Shown piece after piece: positions 26,971 through 35,852 of a stretch of DNA of 64,000 bases. The notes below the pieces were generated by a model. That model was not told where the DNA came from, ran no database searches, and was given only the letters and a program-made list of their open reading frames with translations. Within the stretch, counting starts at the first letter, position 1. Each line of letters begins with the position of its first letter. Made by a program: the position numbers and the translations under genes. Source of the DNA: an uncultured Lachnospiraceae bacterium (GTDB taxonomy: Bacteria; Bacillota; Clostridia; Lachnospirales; Lachnospiraceae). Location: the NCBI GenBank assembly GCA_947588845.1, contig CANQAR010000004.1:1-64000 (forward strand), read 5' to 3'.

Positions 26971-27051
26971 TGAAATGATCTTAACAGCCGTGAAATGAAC
27001 CATGCAATTTTAGAAAAACACTATGGAAAAACAGGACTTTTCAGGTATAAT
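26971..27051 (+). promoter_or_regulatory. Divergent control region: TGAAATGA direct repeat and TATAAT
   Basis: TGAAATGA occurs at 26971-26978 and again at 26991-26998, exactly 20 bp apart, and a TATAAT (27046-27051) for the kinase gene follows. The pair could bind the adjacent response regulator. No strong -35 was found. Confidence 0.4.
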
Positions 27052-27144
27052 GAAATTTATATTTTTTACTTTTCCAAAAAATCCCACGCCGCAGACATGG
27101 CCCCTGACTTATTGCCTGCGGAAATACATATACAGGAGAAGACG

Positions 27145-28965
27145 ATGAATAAAAATATACCAAAGAAAAGCGCCAGGGACCACAGGTTTGTGATCATACT
27201 GGCCATTATACTGGCCGGACTGCTGGTTCTGGTGGCGGTGATTCTGGCCCTGGAGTTTCGCCATCATCAGCAGACCATCCTCGACAGCCAGAAAGACCGG
27301 CTCATCAATATCACGGAAAGTGTGGCCAATAATATCGAAGTCTACCTGGAAAGTTTCCAGCGGACAGCGGAAAATCTGACCGCCCTGCAGCAGTTTCAGA
27401 CGGCGGAAGATGCGGCGTCCAGAGGCAGTTTGGAACCAATGAATGACTTTCTCGCTCAGGCGATCCAGGGGAGGACAGACGAAATATCCTATGCCTGTTT
27501 TACTCTTGGAGATACCGTCTGCGAAGCCGGAACCCGCAAAGACTACTCTCTTCACCGAAACATGGGCTCCGACAGCCAGTTTCAAAAGCTTGCCGTCATG
27601 ACCGACGAAACCGGCAGCTTCTATTTTCGGCTCTCTGCCGCCAGCGCCGCCGGCGGAGAACTCTCGCTGCTGGTTCCCATGCAAAAGGTATACGAGAAAA
27701 CGGCTTCCTACATTCAAATGGGCGAAAACGGCTACGTGATGATCAAAGATTCCAGGGGTATCATCCTGATGCACCAGGTGGAAGCCCAGATCGGCATTGA
27801 TGTGCTGGCAGACCGGAAGAAAAAGTATCCGGATTTTGATTACAGTGAACTGGAAGTTCTGGTCGGACACCAGCTGAAGGAAGAAACCGGCGTGGAAATC
27901 TACCGCTCTTACTGGTGGGCAGAAAATCCGCCCAGACCGACGCAGAAAGTATCCGCTTACCAGCCGGTACATCTGGCGGATGATTTCCTCAGTATCAGCG
28001 CGGTAATCGACTACAGTGAAATTACCAGCGCCGTACAGAACTCCGCGATGCGGATCCTTCTGATCACGATCCTTCTCGTGACCATCTTTTTGATTTTTCT
28101 TCTGTTTCTGTGGAATGCCGTGACGAAACGGATTAAATTTGAGAAAGAAAACGCTTATCTGAAACAGGTAAACGAACAGCTGGAACAGCTGCACCGCCAG
28201 GAAGAGACCCTCTCCCACCAGCAGCGTCTGCAGCTTATCGGCACCATGACCGGCGGGATCGCGCACGAATTCAATAATCTTCTGACTCCCATTATGGGGT
28301 ATTCCACCTTGATCCTGTCAGGTATGTCGAAAGAAGATGAGAACTACGAGGACATGTGTGAAATTCTCGACTCGGCGGAAAAAGCCAAGGAGATCATCGA
28401 CCAGATTACTCAGTTCAGCCGTAAAAATGCCGAAAAAATGTTTCAGCCCACCCATATCGGGGAAGCTATACGCAAGGCACTGATTATCACGGAAGCGGTC
28501 AAGCCGAAGAATATCACCATACTCAGCAATCTGGATGCGGAAAAGGACGTCTGCATGGGCAACCCGGTACAGATTCACCAGATGATCGTCAATTTGTGCA
28601 ACAATGCCATCTACGCCATGGAAGGCGGCGGAACTCTCACCATCGAGGGACAGGCCATAAAGCCAAAACACAAAAAAGACCCCTTCTTCCGGGGAAAAGA
28701 GAAAAAATGGTTCTACCGTATTTCTATCCTGGATACCGGATACGGCATGAACAAAGAAACTCTGGATCAGATTTTCATTCCTTTCTTTACCACAAAAAAA
28801 CCCGGCGAAGGCACTGGCCTGGGACTTGCCATCGTCCAGCGGCTGGTAGACGCCCACGACGGCCTGATCCGCGTCACCAGCGAGGAAGGAAAAGGAACCT
28901 GTTTCACCATTTACCTGCCAGTCCTGGAAAAATATGAGAAAATCACAGTTGAAAACTATCATTAA
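27145..28965 (+). CDS. Sensor histidine kinase with extracellular Cache-type domain
   Basis: This 606-residue kinase has one membrane segment near residues 18-40, an extracytoplasmic sensor region of about 280 residues with Cache-like features (YIQMGENGYVMIKDSRGIIL), a second segment near 318-340, a short coiled coil, and an NtrB-like kinase core. The H box is GGIAHEFNNLLTP, the N box NLCNNAIYAME, G1 DTGYGM and G2 GTGLGLAIV. AGGAG lies 6 nt before the ATG at 27145; the ORF track start at 26995 lacks one. It should detect an external ligand, plausibly a carboxylate, and act with the divergently encoded regulator. Confidence 0.85.
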   Translation: MNKNIPKKSARDHRFVIILAIILAGLLVLVAVILALEFRHHQQTILDSQKDRLINITESVANNIEVYLESFQRTAENLTALQQFQTAEDAASRGSLEPMNDFLAQAIQGRTDEISYACFTLGDTVCEAGTRKDYSLHRNMGSDSQFQKLAVMTDETGSFYFRLSAASAAGGELSLLVPMQKVYEKTASYIQMGENGYVMIKDSRGIILMHQVEAQIGIDVLADRKKKYPDFDYSELEVLVGHQLKEETGVEIYRSYWWAENPPRPTQKVSAYQPVHLADDFLSISAVIDYSEITSAVQNSAMRILLITILLVTIFLIFLLFLWNAVTKRIKFEKENAYLKQVNEQLEQLHRQEETLSHQQRLQLIGTMTGGIAHEFNNLLTPIMGYSTLILSGMSKEDENYEDMCEILDSAEKAKEIIDQITQFSRKNAEKMFQPTHIGEAIRKALIITEAVKPKNITILSNLDAEKDVCMGNPVQIHQMIVNLCNNAIYAMEGGGTLTIEGQAIKPKHKKDPFFRGKEKKWFYRISILDTGYGMNKETLDQIFIPFFTTKKPGEGTGLGLAIVQRLVDAHDGLIRVTSEEGKGTCFTIYLPVLEKYEKITVENYH

Positions 28966-28982
28966 CCGGAATTTACGTGATC

Positions 28983-29067
28983 GAGCAGGAGGCGGTTTGC
29001 CCTCCTGCTCGCCCGCGCGGCCCGGGGGCTGCGTCAGCAGCTGGTTTCCCTGCCCGAGCCTGCGCAT
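28983..29067. repeat. Palindromic intergenic repeat, copy R2
   Basis: A perfect 10-bp hairpin GAGCAGGAGG/CCTCCTGCTC leads into GCCCGCGCGGCCCGG, GCTGCGTCAGCAGCTGG and CCTGCGCAT, matching R1 at 25.9 kb base for base over most of its length. It fills the gap between the convergent kinase and putP genes, only 9-17 nt from either stop. Confidence 0.7.
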
Positions 29068-29076
29068 AAAATACAA

Positions 29077-30528
29077 TTATTCTGTATAATTCACTGCGTC
29101 GTCAAACAGCTTCTCGACTTCCTTCGACGGCTCCTCCGTGCAGAGCGTCACGATCACCGCCGCGATCAGGCTGATGATGAACCCAGGCGCAAGCTCATAG
29201 ATTCCGGTTGAGGAAAGGAACATGTACCAGCCGCCGTCCACCAGAGCGCCGACCACGATGCCGGCCACAGCGCCTTTGAAGTTAAACCGTCTCCAGAAGA
29301 GGCTGAGCATGATCGTCGGACCGAAGGCGGAACCGAACATTCCCCAGGCATTCGACACCAGGTCCATGATGGAGCCTGCATTCGGGTTGGACGCGATCAG
29401 CAGAGCCGCAACCGCGATCACAAGAACGACCACACGGCCGATCCAGAGCATTTCCTTGTCGCTGGATTTTCCCTTGCGGAATATCGGCTTGTAGACGTCG
29501 CTCGCGAACGCTGACGCCGCCGCGAGGAGCTGGCTGTCCGCTGTACTCATCGACGCCGCAAGGACTGCCGACAGCAGAATACCGGAGATAATGCCCGGGA
29601 AGATCCGGCGCACGATCTCGATAAATACAAGAGAGTTCTGGTTGATCTGCTCGTCATAGCCAAGGAACATACGGCCGATGATACCGATCAGAGCCGCGAA
29701 GATAACGATCAGGATCGTCCAGGTAATTCCAATCTTCGCAGACTTTTTCAGATCCTTCTGTGATTTCAGTGACATAAAGCGGATGATGATGTGCGGCATT
29801 CCAAAATATCCGAAGCCCCACGCAAGACCGGAAATAATTGCCTTCCAGTCGGAGAACGCGTCCCAGTAACCTGCCTGGATCTCACTGCCCGCTCCCGTAT
29901 CGAGCAGAGCCGCCGCAAAGATCGGCGCGATCAGCATGGCGCCAAGGATCAGCAGGCCCTGGAAAAAGTCGGTCCAGCACACCGCTGAAAATCCGCCGAG
30001 GAACGTATAGCCGACGATAATAACCGCCGCAAGATACATGGCTGTCTGCGCATCCATACCGATAACGGTATTGAACAGTGTACCGCAGGCCTTCACACTG
30101 GAAGCCGCGTAAACCGTATACGCGACAAGGAACACGATCGCGCAGATCACCTGAAGCGCATGTGACTTTGAGAGGAAGCGGTTCGCCAGATACTGCGGTA
30201 CCGTGATGGAATCATTCGCAACGATGGAGAAACGGCGAAGTCTCGGAGCTTCCAGAATCCAGCTGACCGTATAGCCGATCGCGAGTCCGACCGGAATCCA
30301 TACCTGGCCGACGCCGAGCGCATAGATGGAAGTCGGAAGACCCATGAGCACCCAGGCGCTCATATCCGACGCTCCTGCCGAGAGAGCCGTTACCCACGGA
30401 CCCATCTCACGGTCGCCGAGAAAATACGTTTTCTCACCGCCGTTTTTGTTCTTAATAAAAAAGAACAGGCCGATCCCCAGCATAAATGCGAGGTAAATAA
30501 TGAATACAACAACTTCTGACATTTTCAT
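29077..30528 (-). CDS. putP: Sodium/proline symporter
   Basis: This 483-residue membrane protein of the SSS family has about 13 segments and the PutP-like stretches YFLGDREMGPWVTALSAGAS, DMSAWVLMGLP and SILLSAVLAASMSTADSQLL-like sequence containing the conserved sodium-site serines. It would import proline with sodium for use as carbon source, Stickland substrate or compatible solute. GGAG lies 8 nt before the ATG at 30528; the listed TTG two codons earlier is rejected. The glutamate 5-kinase gene (first step of proline synthesis) lies 146 nt upstream on the same strand, a proline-related neighbourhood. Confidence 0.9.
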   Translation of the reverse strand: MKMSEVVVFIIYLAFMLGIGLFFFIKNKNGGEKTYFLGDREMGPWVTALSAGASDMSAWVLMGLPTSIYALGVGQVWIPVGLAIGYTVSWILEAPRLRRFSIVANDSITVPQYLANRFLSKSHALQVICAIVFLVAYTVYAASSVKACGTLFNTVIGMDAQTAMYLAAVIIVGYTFLGGFSAVCWTDFFQGLLILGAMLIAPIFAAALLDTGAGSEIQAGYWDAFSDWKAIISGLAWGFGYFGMPHIIIRFMSLKSQKDLKKSAKIGITWTILIVIFAALIGIIGRMFLGYDEQINQNSLVFIEIVRRIFPGIISGILLSAVLAASMSTADSQLLAAASAFASDVYKPIFRKGKSSDKEMLWIGRVVVLVIAVAALLIASNPNAGSIMDLVSNAWGMFGSAFGPTIMLSLFWRRFNFKGAVAGIVVGALVDGGWYMFLSSTGIYELAPGFIISLIAAVIVTLCTEEPSKEVEKLFDDAVNYTE

Positions 30529-30674
30529 AAACAAGACTCCTGACTATTATGTAGTATTGTGAAACTCTGCGCTACTGTCACTCTCTTCTGTCATGATCAG
30601 CAGCAGCACTCCGCGAGGCAGACACAGTGTGAACTGCCTGCCGCAAATCCATCCGCCAACTGTCCTGCGGACTT

Positions 30675-31511
30675 TCATCTGTGATGCTGCGGCGCCTCAT
30701 GCCGCCAGGCATCCGCGCGCGTTGCCGGAAACAATGTGCCCGCGCTGCCTCCCTTCAAAATCTCATACAGCGCTTCCGGGTTTTTCCCGTTCATGATGAC
30801 GACATCCGTCCCGTTCGCAGTGGCCGTTTCAGCCGCATGCAGCTTTGTCTTTACCCCCGCCGCGCCGCGCCGCGAACCGCGCGTCGCCGTGTACGAGTAG
30901 ACGGTCTCGTCAAACTGTTCAATCCGCTCAATCGGTCTTGCATCCGGAAATTTCCGCGGATCCTTGTCGTAAATGCCGTTGATGTCGGCCAGAATGACGA
31001 GCCTTTTTGCCTTGCAGAGCGTGGCGACAACGGCTGAGAGAAGATCATTGTCCCCGAATGAATGATCCGCTGACTCAATCTCCGAGTAATTCACGGAATC
31101 GTTCTCGTTGACGATCGGGATAACCCCCAGCTCCAGAAGGGAATCAAACGTGTTCGTCAGATTCGCTTTCTTTTCCTCCTGCTCCATATCCTCCGCGTTC
31201 AGAAGAATCTGGGCAATCGTCTTGTCGTAATCTCCGAAAAACCGGTCATAGAGATAAAGCAGGCTGCACTGTCCCACTGCGGAAACCGCCTGTTTCATGC
31301 GCAGGCTGTTTGGCCTTGATTTCAGCTTCAGCTTGTTCACGCCGGCGGCAATCGCCCCGGAGGATACCAGAATCAGCTCATATCCCATATTATGGATATC
31401 CGCGAGCACCCGAATCAGATGCTCCATGCTGCGCAGATCACTTTTCCCGACCTCGTTCATCAAAGTGGACGTTCCGATCTTCATGACAATTCTGTTCTGG
31501 TATAATCCCAT
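30675..31511 (-). CDS. proB: Glutamate 5-kinase
   Basis: This 278-residue kinase phosphorylates glutamate in the first step of proline synthesis. Readable are IVMKIGTSTL at the N-terminus, LVSSGAIAAGVNKL, VNENDSV, FGDNDLLSAVVA and GGMxTKLHAA-like sequence as RRGAAGVKTKLHAAE. The C-terminal PUA domain found in longer homologues is absent, as in many Firmicutes. The ATG at 31511 has GGAG 7 nt upstream; the ORF-track extension is unsupported. No proA follows, which is unusual since proBA are often adjacent. Confidence 0.9.
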   Translation of the reverse strand: MGLYQNRIVMKIGTSTLMNEVGKSDLRSMEHLIRVLADIHNMGYELILVSSGAIAAGVNKLKLKSRPNSLRMKQAVSAVGQCSLLYLYDRFFGDYDKTIAQILLNAEDMEQEEKKANLTNTFDSLLELGVIPIVNENDSVNYSEIESADHSFGDNDLLSAVVATLCKAKRLVILADINGIYDKDPRKFPDARPIERIEQFDETVYSYTATRGSRRGAAGVKTKLHAAETATANGTDVVIMNGKNPEALYEILKGGSAGTLFPATRADAWRHEAPQHHR

Positions 31512-31765
31512 GACTCTGCTCCTTTGCATCTTTTCTGCGGGGGAAGTTAATGTCCTGAAAACAAAACTGCCCTTGCAATTCGCACTGTGGTAGTGTAGCA
31601 TAAGAAAGTGAATTATAAAAGCGAATGTTTGTCATAAGATCCATGACAAAATCAGATATATCAGATAAAAAAATGTTTGCTGACGCAGACCCGAATCCCA
31701 CGCGCAGGATTCGCAGGTGGATTCTGAACAAAAATCAACCCGGAAAGGATGTGACGTGACGTTTT

Positions 31766-32632
31766 ATGGATATGAACATTCAGAAATATCTTGCTTTCAT
31801 CAAAACCGTGGAATACGGAAGCTTCACGAAGGCGGCGGACGCCCTGAACTACTCCCAGTCAGGAATCAGCCGCATGATTCACGACCTCGAAAAGGAATGG
31901 AAAGTTTCCCTTCTTGAACGTGGAAGAGCAGGCGTAAAGCTGACCTCGGACGGCCTGCAGCTTCTTCCCTTTGTAAAAAATGTATGTATGGAATATCAGC
32001 GGCTGCAGATTCAAATCGACGACCTGAATGGCATGCAGTCCGGCCTGATCCGCATCGGCGCCTTCTCAAGCGTGGCGACGCACTGGCTGCCCAACATCAT
32101 CGCGGAATTTCAGAAAGATTATCCGAATATCGACTATGAACTGCTGGTCGGCGATTACACGGAAATCGAGCAGTGGATCCTGGACGGACGCGTGGACTGC
32201 GGTTTTCTCTGTCTGCCCGCTCACCCGGACCTTGAGACGATTTTCCTCGAACAGGAGCGTCTGCTTGTAATTCTTCCGGAAAACCACGCGCTCGCGGACT
32301 ATGACCGGTTCCCGGTGACGGAATTGTGCAGCGAACCGTTCCTGCTGCTCGAAAAAGGCGGCAAGTCAGAAATTTCCGAAATCTTTGAGCGCTGGGATCT
32401 GAATCCGAAAATTCATTTCACGACATGGGACGATTCTGCCATCATGGCAATGACAGAAAGCGGCCTGGGCATCAGCATTCTGCCAGAACTCAGCCTGCGC
32501 CGGATTCCTTATCATATCGCCGCAAAGGAACTCGATGTCCCGGCCTACCGGAACATCGGCCTCGCCCTGCGCAGCAGGAAAACCGCGTCGCTCGCAGTCA
32601 AACGCTTTCTGGACTACGTGCAGTACCGGTGA
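31766..32632 (+). CDS. LysR family transcriptional regulator
   Basis: This 288-residue regulator has the LysR winged helix at the N-terminus (FIKTVEYGSFTKAADALNYS then SQSGISRMIHDLEKEWKV) and a periplasmic-binding-protein-like effector domain (LIRIGAFSSVATHWLPNII, GRVDCGFLCLP). It is divergent from proB with 254 bp between them, so it may control that gene and itself. The ribosome site is weak and distant (AAAGGA, 16 nt), so MNIQKYLA at 31772 is an alternative start. Effector unknown. Confidence 0.85.
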   Translation: MDMNIQKYLAFIKTVEYGSFTKAADALNYSQSGISRMIHDLEKEWKVSLLERGRAGVKLTSDGLQLLPFVKNVCMEYQRLQIQIDDLNGMQSGLIRIGAFSSVATHWLPNIIAEFQKDYPNIDYELLVGDYTEIEQWILDGRVDCGFLCLPAHPDLETIFLEQERLLVILPENHALADYDRFPVTELCSEPFLLLEKGGKSEISEIFERWDLNPKIHFTTWDDSAIMAMTESGLGISILPELSLRRIPYHIAAKELDVPAYRNIGLALRSRKTASLAVKRFLDYVQYR

Positions 32633-32670
32633 TCTCCATGTGTTATTGTTCACTCCGTGCCCAGTAACAT

Positions 32671-32712
32671 ACAGTTTGGGCATGCAAATTCGCTTCGCGA
32701 AGCCCAAACTGT
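32671..32712. terminator. Inverted repeat after the LysR gene
   Basis: ACAGTTTGGGC (32671-32681) and GCCCAAACTGT (32702-32712) are perfect 11-bp arms, with an inner TTCGCTTCGCGAA palindrome. It lies between the convergent LysR and spore-protein genes, 39 nt after the LysR stop, so a two-way terminator is likely. Confidence 0.55.
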
Positions 32713-32849
32713 CATTTGACTCATGTTCTTACGGCCTCAGCAGCAAGTGCTTCGGCCTGGTCTGAACTGTAACCTTCATGTTTCATTTCCAGTGCTGTTT
32801 CAGATTCCGGCGATCTGCGGCAGACCGCTTTTGTTCCCGGCTACATGGA

Positions 32850-33047
32850 TCATGAAGCTTCCTGTCTCAATTCCCTCTTCCTGCGCGTCATCATGCCGCC
32901 GATCCGGCCTGTTTCCTTTGCCGTCAGCGCTTTCCATCCATCGTTTTTCACCTTCTCGAGAAGACCCAGTTCCTCCGCGATCTCATATTTCAGCCGGTCA
33001 TCCGGACTGAGCTCCTCCCACACAATTTTTCTGTTCTTTTCCGACAT
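32850..33047 (-). CDS. Small acid-soluble spore protein, alpha/beta type
   Basis: This 65-residue protein matches alpha/beta-type SASPs, which coat and protect spore DNA. The visible family pattern is LKYEIAEELGLLEKV, then LTAKETGRIGGMMTRRKR, containing the E-T/G-R-IGG germination-protease-like region. The start at 33047 (MSEKNRK) has AAAGGAG 10 nt upstream, whereas the start at 33056 is only 1 nt from it. The ribosome site is part of an 11-bp inverted repeat described separately. Expression late in sporulation is expected from the family. It is the clearest sign that the organism forms spores. Confidence 0.75.
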   Translation of the reverse strand: MSEKNRKIVWEELSPDDRLKYEIAEELGLLEKVKNDGWKALTAKETGRIGGMMTRRKRELRQEAS

Positions 33048-33051
33048 AAAA

Positions 33052-33115
33052 ACCATACTCCTTTCTCTGCCCTTCATGTTTCCTTTCTGCGAGCTGCTTC
33101 AGATAGGAGTATGGT
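33052..33115 (-). promoter_or_regulatory. Anti-Shine-Dalgarno hairpin before the spore-protein gene
   Basis: In the minus-strand mRNA, ACCATACTCCT (33115-33105) is perfectly complementary to AGGAGTATGGT (33062-33052), which contains the ribosome site. The loop is 42 nt. Pairing would hide the AGGAG and could gate translation. Confidence 0.5.
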
Positions 33116-33186
33116 CTGTTTTTTGAAAATTATACACAGTAAACTTTCATGCCCTCGTTGCGGGCATCACCTGCCGCCTGGAGAAT

Positions 33187-33369
33187 TTAATACGGCTCCT
33201 CCGGTATGATAAACACCGCCAGAATATAGAACAGTACGCCCACATGCATCAGCCCCAGAATGACAAACACCAGCCTGACGATCGTAGCGTCAAGATTAAA
33301 ATACTGTCCCAGGCCCCCGCATACTCCGAACAGTTTGCGGTCTTCTTTTGATCTGTATAATTTTTTCAT
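33187..33369 (-). CDS. PspC domain protein
   Basis: This 60-residue protein is a stand-alone PspC domain: KKLYRSKEDRKLFGVCGGLGQYFNLD followed by one membrane segment (VRLVFVILGLMHVGVLFYILAVFIIP) and a PEEP end. PspC proteins take part in envelope-stress responses. GGAGG is 10 nt before the ATG at 33369 but only 1 nt before the ATG at 33378. It lies 99 nt after the DUF4097 gene and is probably the last member of the PadR operon. Confidence 0.8.
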   Translation of the reverse strand: MKKLYRSKEDRKLFGVCGGLGQYFNLDATIVRLVFVILGLMHVGVLFYILAVFIIPEEPY

Positions 33370-33468
33370 ATTTCTCATTCCTCCTTCATTCTTTTTGTGC
33401 TGTCAAAACCGTTACCCATCCGGTCTGTCTCTGTCGTCAGCCTTTCCTGAAGACTGAATTCCCCAGTA

Positions 33469-34353
33469 CTATTCCTCTGTAAAAGCCAGCGTCACGGATC
33501 CCACCCCGCAGGATATTTTGACTTCGCGGTCTGCGTCATGGTCCACCTTCCTTTTTGCTCCGCTCACCGCATACTCTGTTCCATATGTCATACTTTCCCC
33601 CGGACGCTGCGCGTCCGCACTGTCATACTGGTTCTGCTGATCGGTTTCGGTATTCCCCTCCGGCATCCGGACACCTTTATTCACCGTGATGTCCCCGACG
33701 CCGCAGTCCAGTTTGTAATCAAAATCCGTCTCCGTCCCCATAAGCAGAAGCGAGACGTCCCCAACGCCGCACTCAATTTTCAGCTCATCACGTACATCCA
33801 TGCGCAGCGTACAGTTTCCAATTCCGCAGTCAACATCCGCTTCATCACAGACAAGAATTCCATCTTCCATCAGGATATCACCGACGCCGGAATCAATCTC
33901 AAGTCCGTTAAGCACCGCGCTCTCAGGAAATAAAATCTCAAGACAGGCATTTTCTTTCTGAGAATTCCAGGACAGAAACTGGCCGCCCCCGGATTTGATT
34001 TTCAGCACTCCGCCGGATTCCCTGCATTTGAAGTCCGAAGGAAGCCGATAGCCTGTAACTTTCCATTCTTCTCTCTCCCAGGGAACCAGCCTGCATTCCA
34101 TCGCGGAAATATCAAGACTCAGCTCATCGATTTCAACCCCTCGATAACTCTGCTCGAATTCAATGTCATCCTGCGTCAGCTGTGAAAAATTTACGCCGGA
34201 TGGATGAGCCGTCACATACGATCTGCCTGACTGGATCACCTGCGCGAAATCACTTCCGCTGAAACCAAGACAAAAACTGGCAATACAGAATGCGCCGCCG
34301 ATCACGCCAAAAACAAATGCCGCGCCAAGCAGCAGCTTCGTCATTTTTTTCAC
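33469..34353 (-). CDS. DUF4097 beta-strand repeat protein
   Basis: This 294-residue protein has an N-terminal membrane anchor (LLLGAAFVFGVIGGAFCIASF) and an extracytoplasmic beta-repeat region of the DUF4097 type. The repeat signature recurs as DSGVGDIL, DCGIGNCTL, ECGVGDVSL, DCGVGDITV and SCGVGSVTL, spaced about 20-60 residues, suggesting a beta-helix with aligned cysteines. The start is the GTG at 34353, with GGAGGG 7 nt upstream, overlapping the DUF1700 stop by 4 nt. Together with PadR, DUF1700 and PspC genes it forms the common Firmicutes envelope-response module; its molecular job is not established. Confidence 0.85.
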   Translation of the reverse strand: MKKMTKLLLGAAFVFGVIGGAFCIASFCLGFSGSDFAQVIQSGRSYVTAHPSGVNFSQLTQDDIEFEQSYRGVEIDELSLDISAMECRLVPWEREEWKVTGYRLPSDFKCRESGGVLKIKSGGGQFLSWNSQKENACLEILFPESAVLNGLEIDSGVGDILMEDGILVCDEADVDCGIGNCTLRMDVRDELKIECGVGDVSLLLMGTETDFDYKLDCGVGDITVNKGVRMPEGNTETDQQNQYDSADAQRPGESMTYGTEYAVSGAKRKVDHDADREVKISCGVGSVTLAFTEE

Positions 34354-35468
34354 AAGCGCTCCCTCCTGTCCCTGAAAATTCTGTCAAACAGTTCTCGCAG
34401 CCACTCAAAACCTGTCCGAACGATGTCCCGGATCAGGCGGATCATCCACGGAACCGCCGTGCCGCATCCCCATTTGGTCAGCAGGAGCAGAAGCATGGCC
34501 AGCGCCAGCAGAAGAAATCCGCCGCCGATCGACATCAGACTGACTGCCGGAGCTGTCCAGTCCGCCGCACCGGAAAGAATCAGGGCGATTCCTCCTCCAA
34601 AGACCCCCAGCGCTGCCGCAAAAGCAGCGGCAACCAGACCGAACACGCCTCCAAAAATGCCAAAAATTCCTCCAAGAATGCCCCCTACGATCGAAAACCC
34701 GGCTCCTATCACAGTCCCGGCCGCCGGAAGGCCAAAAAAGAGAATCAGCAGAAAAATAATCAGTCCCCTGTTCCCATTGTCAGTCCGGCCGCCGGATCTC
34801 CCATGACCCACAACTTCACCTTCCCAGACATCATCTGCCCCGCCGGACTGCCGGCCTTTTGATCCCTTGTACTCCCACCAGCGCGGCTCTCCGGCATTTT
34901 GCCGGTCTCTTCGCCCCTGATACTTCTCGTATCTTTCTCTGGCACGCTCCGATCTCCGTTCCTGACGTTCCCTGGTACGTTCCGACCTTTGTTCCTGTCT
35001 GCCGCCGCACTGTCCCCGGGCACGCTCAAACCGCTGCTCCCGCTCCTTTCTCCACTTGCTCCATTCCTCCCGGCAGCTCTTTCCTTCTTTTTCAAAAGAG
35101 GTCCATCCGCTGTCTTCAGCTTCTCTCTCCCTCTTCGCATCCCTGGCGTTCCCGGATTCAGAATCTCCACAGATTTCTCCATCCACAGTCACGATTTCGG
35201 CATACTGATCCGGCACATGATAAGCTTCCCGGAAACGCTCATCCTGATACCCTCGCTCCGTAAACTCCCCCTGCCCGCTCTCCGAAAGCCCCGCTCTGAT
35301 CTCAGCCGCCACTTTTTCCGGACTGCCCAGCCTCCCGGCAATCTCCTCATCCTGCAGACCGGCTTCATCAAGATAATCCCGGTAATATCCGACCGCTTCC
35401 TCCCTCTCATCATCCGGCAGGTCAGAAAGCAGATATTCCAGCTCCTTCAAAAATTCTTCTTTTTTCAT
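34350..35468 (-). CDS. DUF1700 family membrane protein
   Basis: This 372-residue protein begins with the DUF1700 helical domain (KKEEFLKELEYLLSDLPDDEREEAVGYYRDYLDEAG), continues with a charged, arginine- and glutamate-rich linker of about 140 residues, and ends with four or so membrane segments that are rich in glycine. The linker is much longer and more repetitive than in typical homologues. The ATG at 35468 has GGAGG 8 nt upstream and overlaps the padR stop (ATGA). Such proteins are usually paired with PadR regulators and DUF4097 proteins. Confidence 0.85.
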   Translation of the reverse strand: MKKEEFLKELEYLLSDLPDDEREEAVGYYRDYLDEAGLQDEEIAGRLGSPEKVAAEIRAGLSESGQGEFTERGYQDERFREAYHVPDQYAEIVTVDGEICGDSESGNARDAKREREAEDSGWTSFEKEGKSCREEWSKWRKEREQRFERARGQCGGRQEQRSERTRERQERRSERARERYEKYQGRRDRQNAGEPRWWEYKGSKGRQSGGADDVWEGEVVGHGRSGGRTDNGNRGLIIFLLILFFGLPAAGTVIGAGFSIVGGILGGIFGIFGGVFGLVAAAFAAALGVFGGGIALILSGAADWTAPAVSLMSIGGGFLLLALAMLLLLLTKWGCGTAVPWMIRLIRDIVRTGFEWLRELFDRIFRDRRERL

Positions 35469-35791
35469 TCCCCGTTCCTCCCTGAAAACAATATCGAAGA
35501 AATCTTCGCAGAATAGCTCTGCCACTCTCCGCGATACATGTTCAGCTGCGCCATTCCCTGCTCTGTCACCTGGTAATACCGTCTGTTTCTTCCCGCGTAT
35601 TCCCTGTCATAGACCGTCAGGCAGCTGTCCTTCTGCAGCCTCCGCAGCACAGGATACAGCGTAGATTCTGAGACCTCGAGCACCTTCCGCATCTCCTGCG
35701 TGATGCGGTAACCGTAAGTCCCTTCCGGCTCCGCGGATACGATCGAAAGGACGATCGCGTCGAGCAGAGCCGCCCCTGTATTAAACACCAT
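35465..35791 (-). CDS. PadR family transcriptional regulator
   Basis: This 108-residue winged-helix repressor shows the PadR pattern LDAIVLSIVSAEPEGTYGYRITQEM, then SESTLYPVLRRLQKDSCLTVYD and RRYYQVTEQG. GGAGG is 8 nt before the ATG at 35791; the longer ORF-track start is unsupported. It begins a tight operon with the DUF1700 and DUF4097 genes (4-nt overlaps). A perfect palindrome lying on the operon promoter is its probable operator, so it should repress its own operon until an envelope signal relieves it. Confidence 0.9.
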   Translation of the reverse strand: MVFNTGAALLDAIVLSIVSAEPEGTYGYRITQEMRKVLEVSESTLYPVLRRLQKDSCLTVYDREYAGRNRRYYQVTEQGMAQLNMYRGEWQSYSAKISSILFSGRNGE

Positions 35792-35852
35792 TTTGTCGTC
35801 CTCCTTTTCCTTCCAGCATACTTTGTGCAAAATCTATTATTATTCCTTATTC

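Noticed and set aside
27109-28266. Minus-strand ORF of 385 residues opposite the histidine kinase
   Set aside because: Antisense of a well-supported kinase; no recognisable domain.
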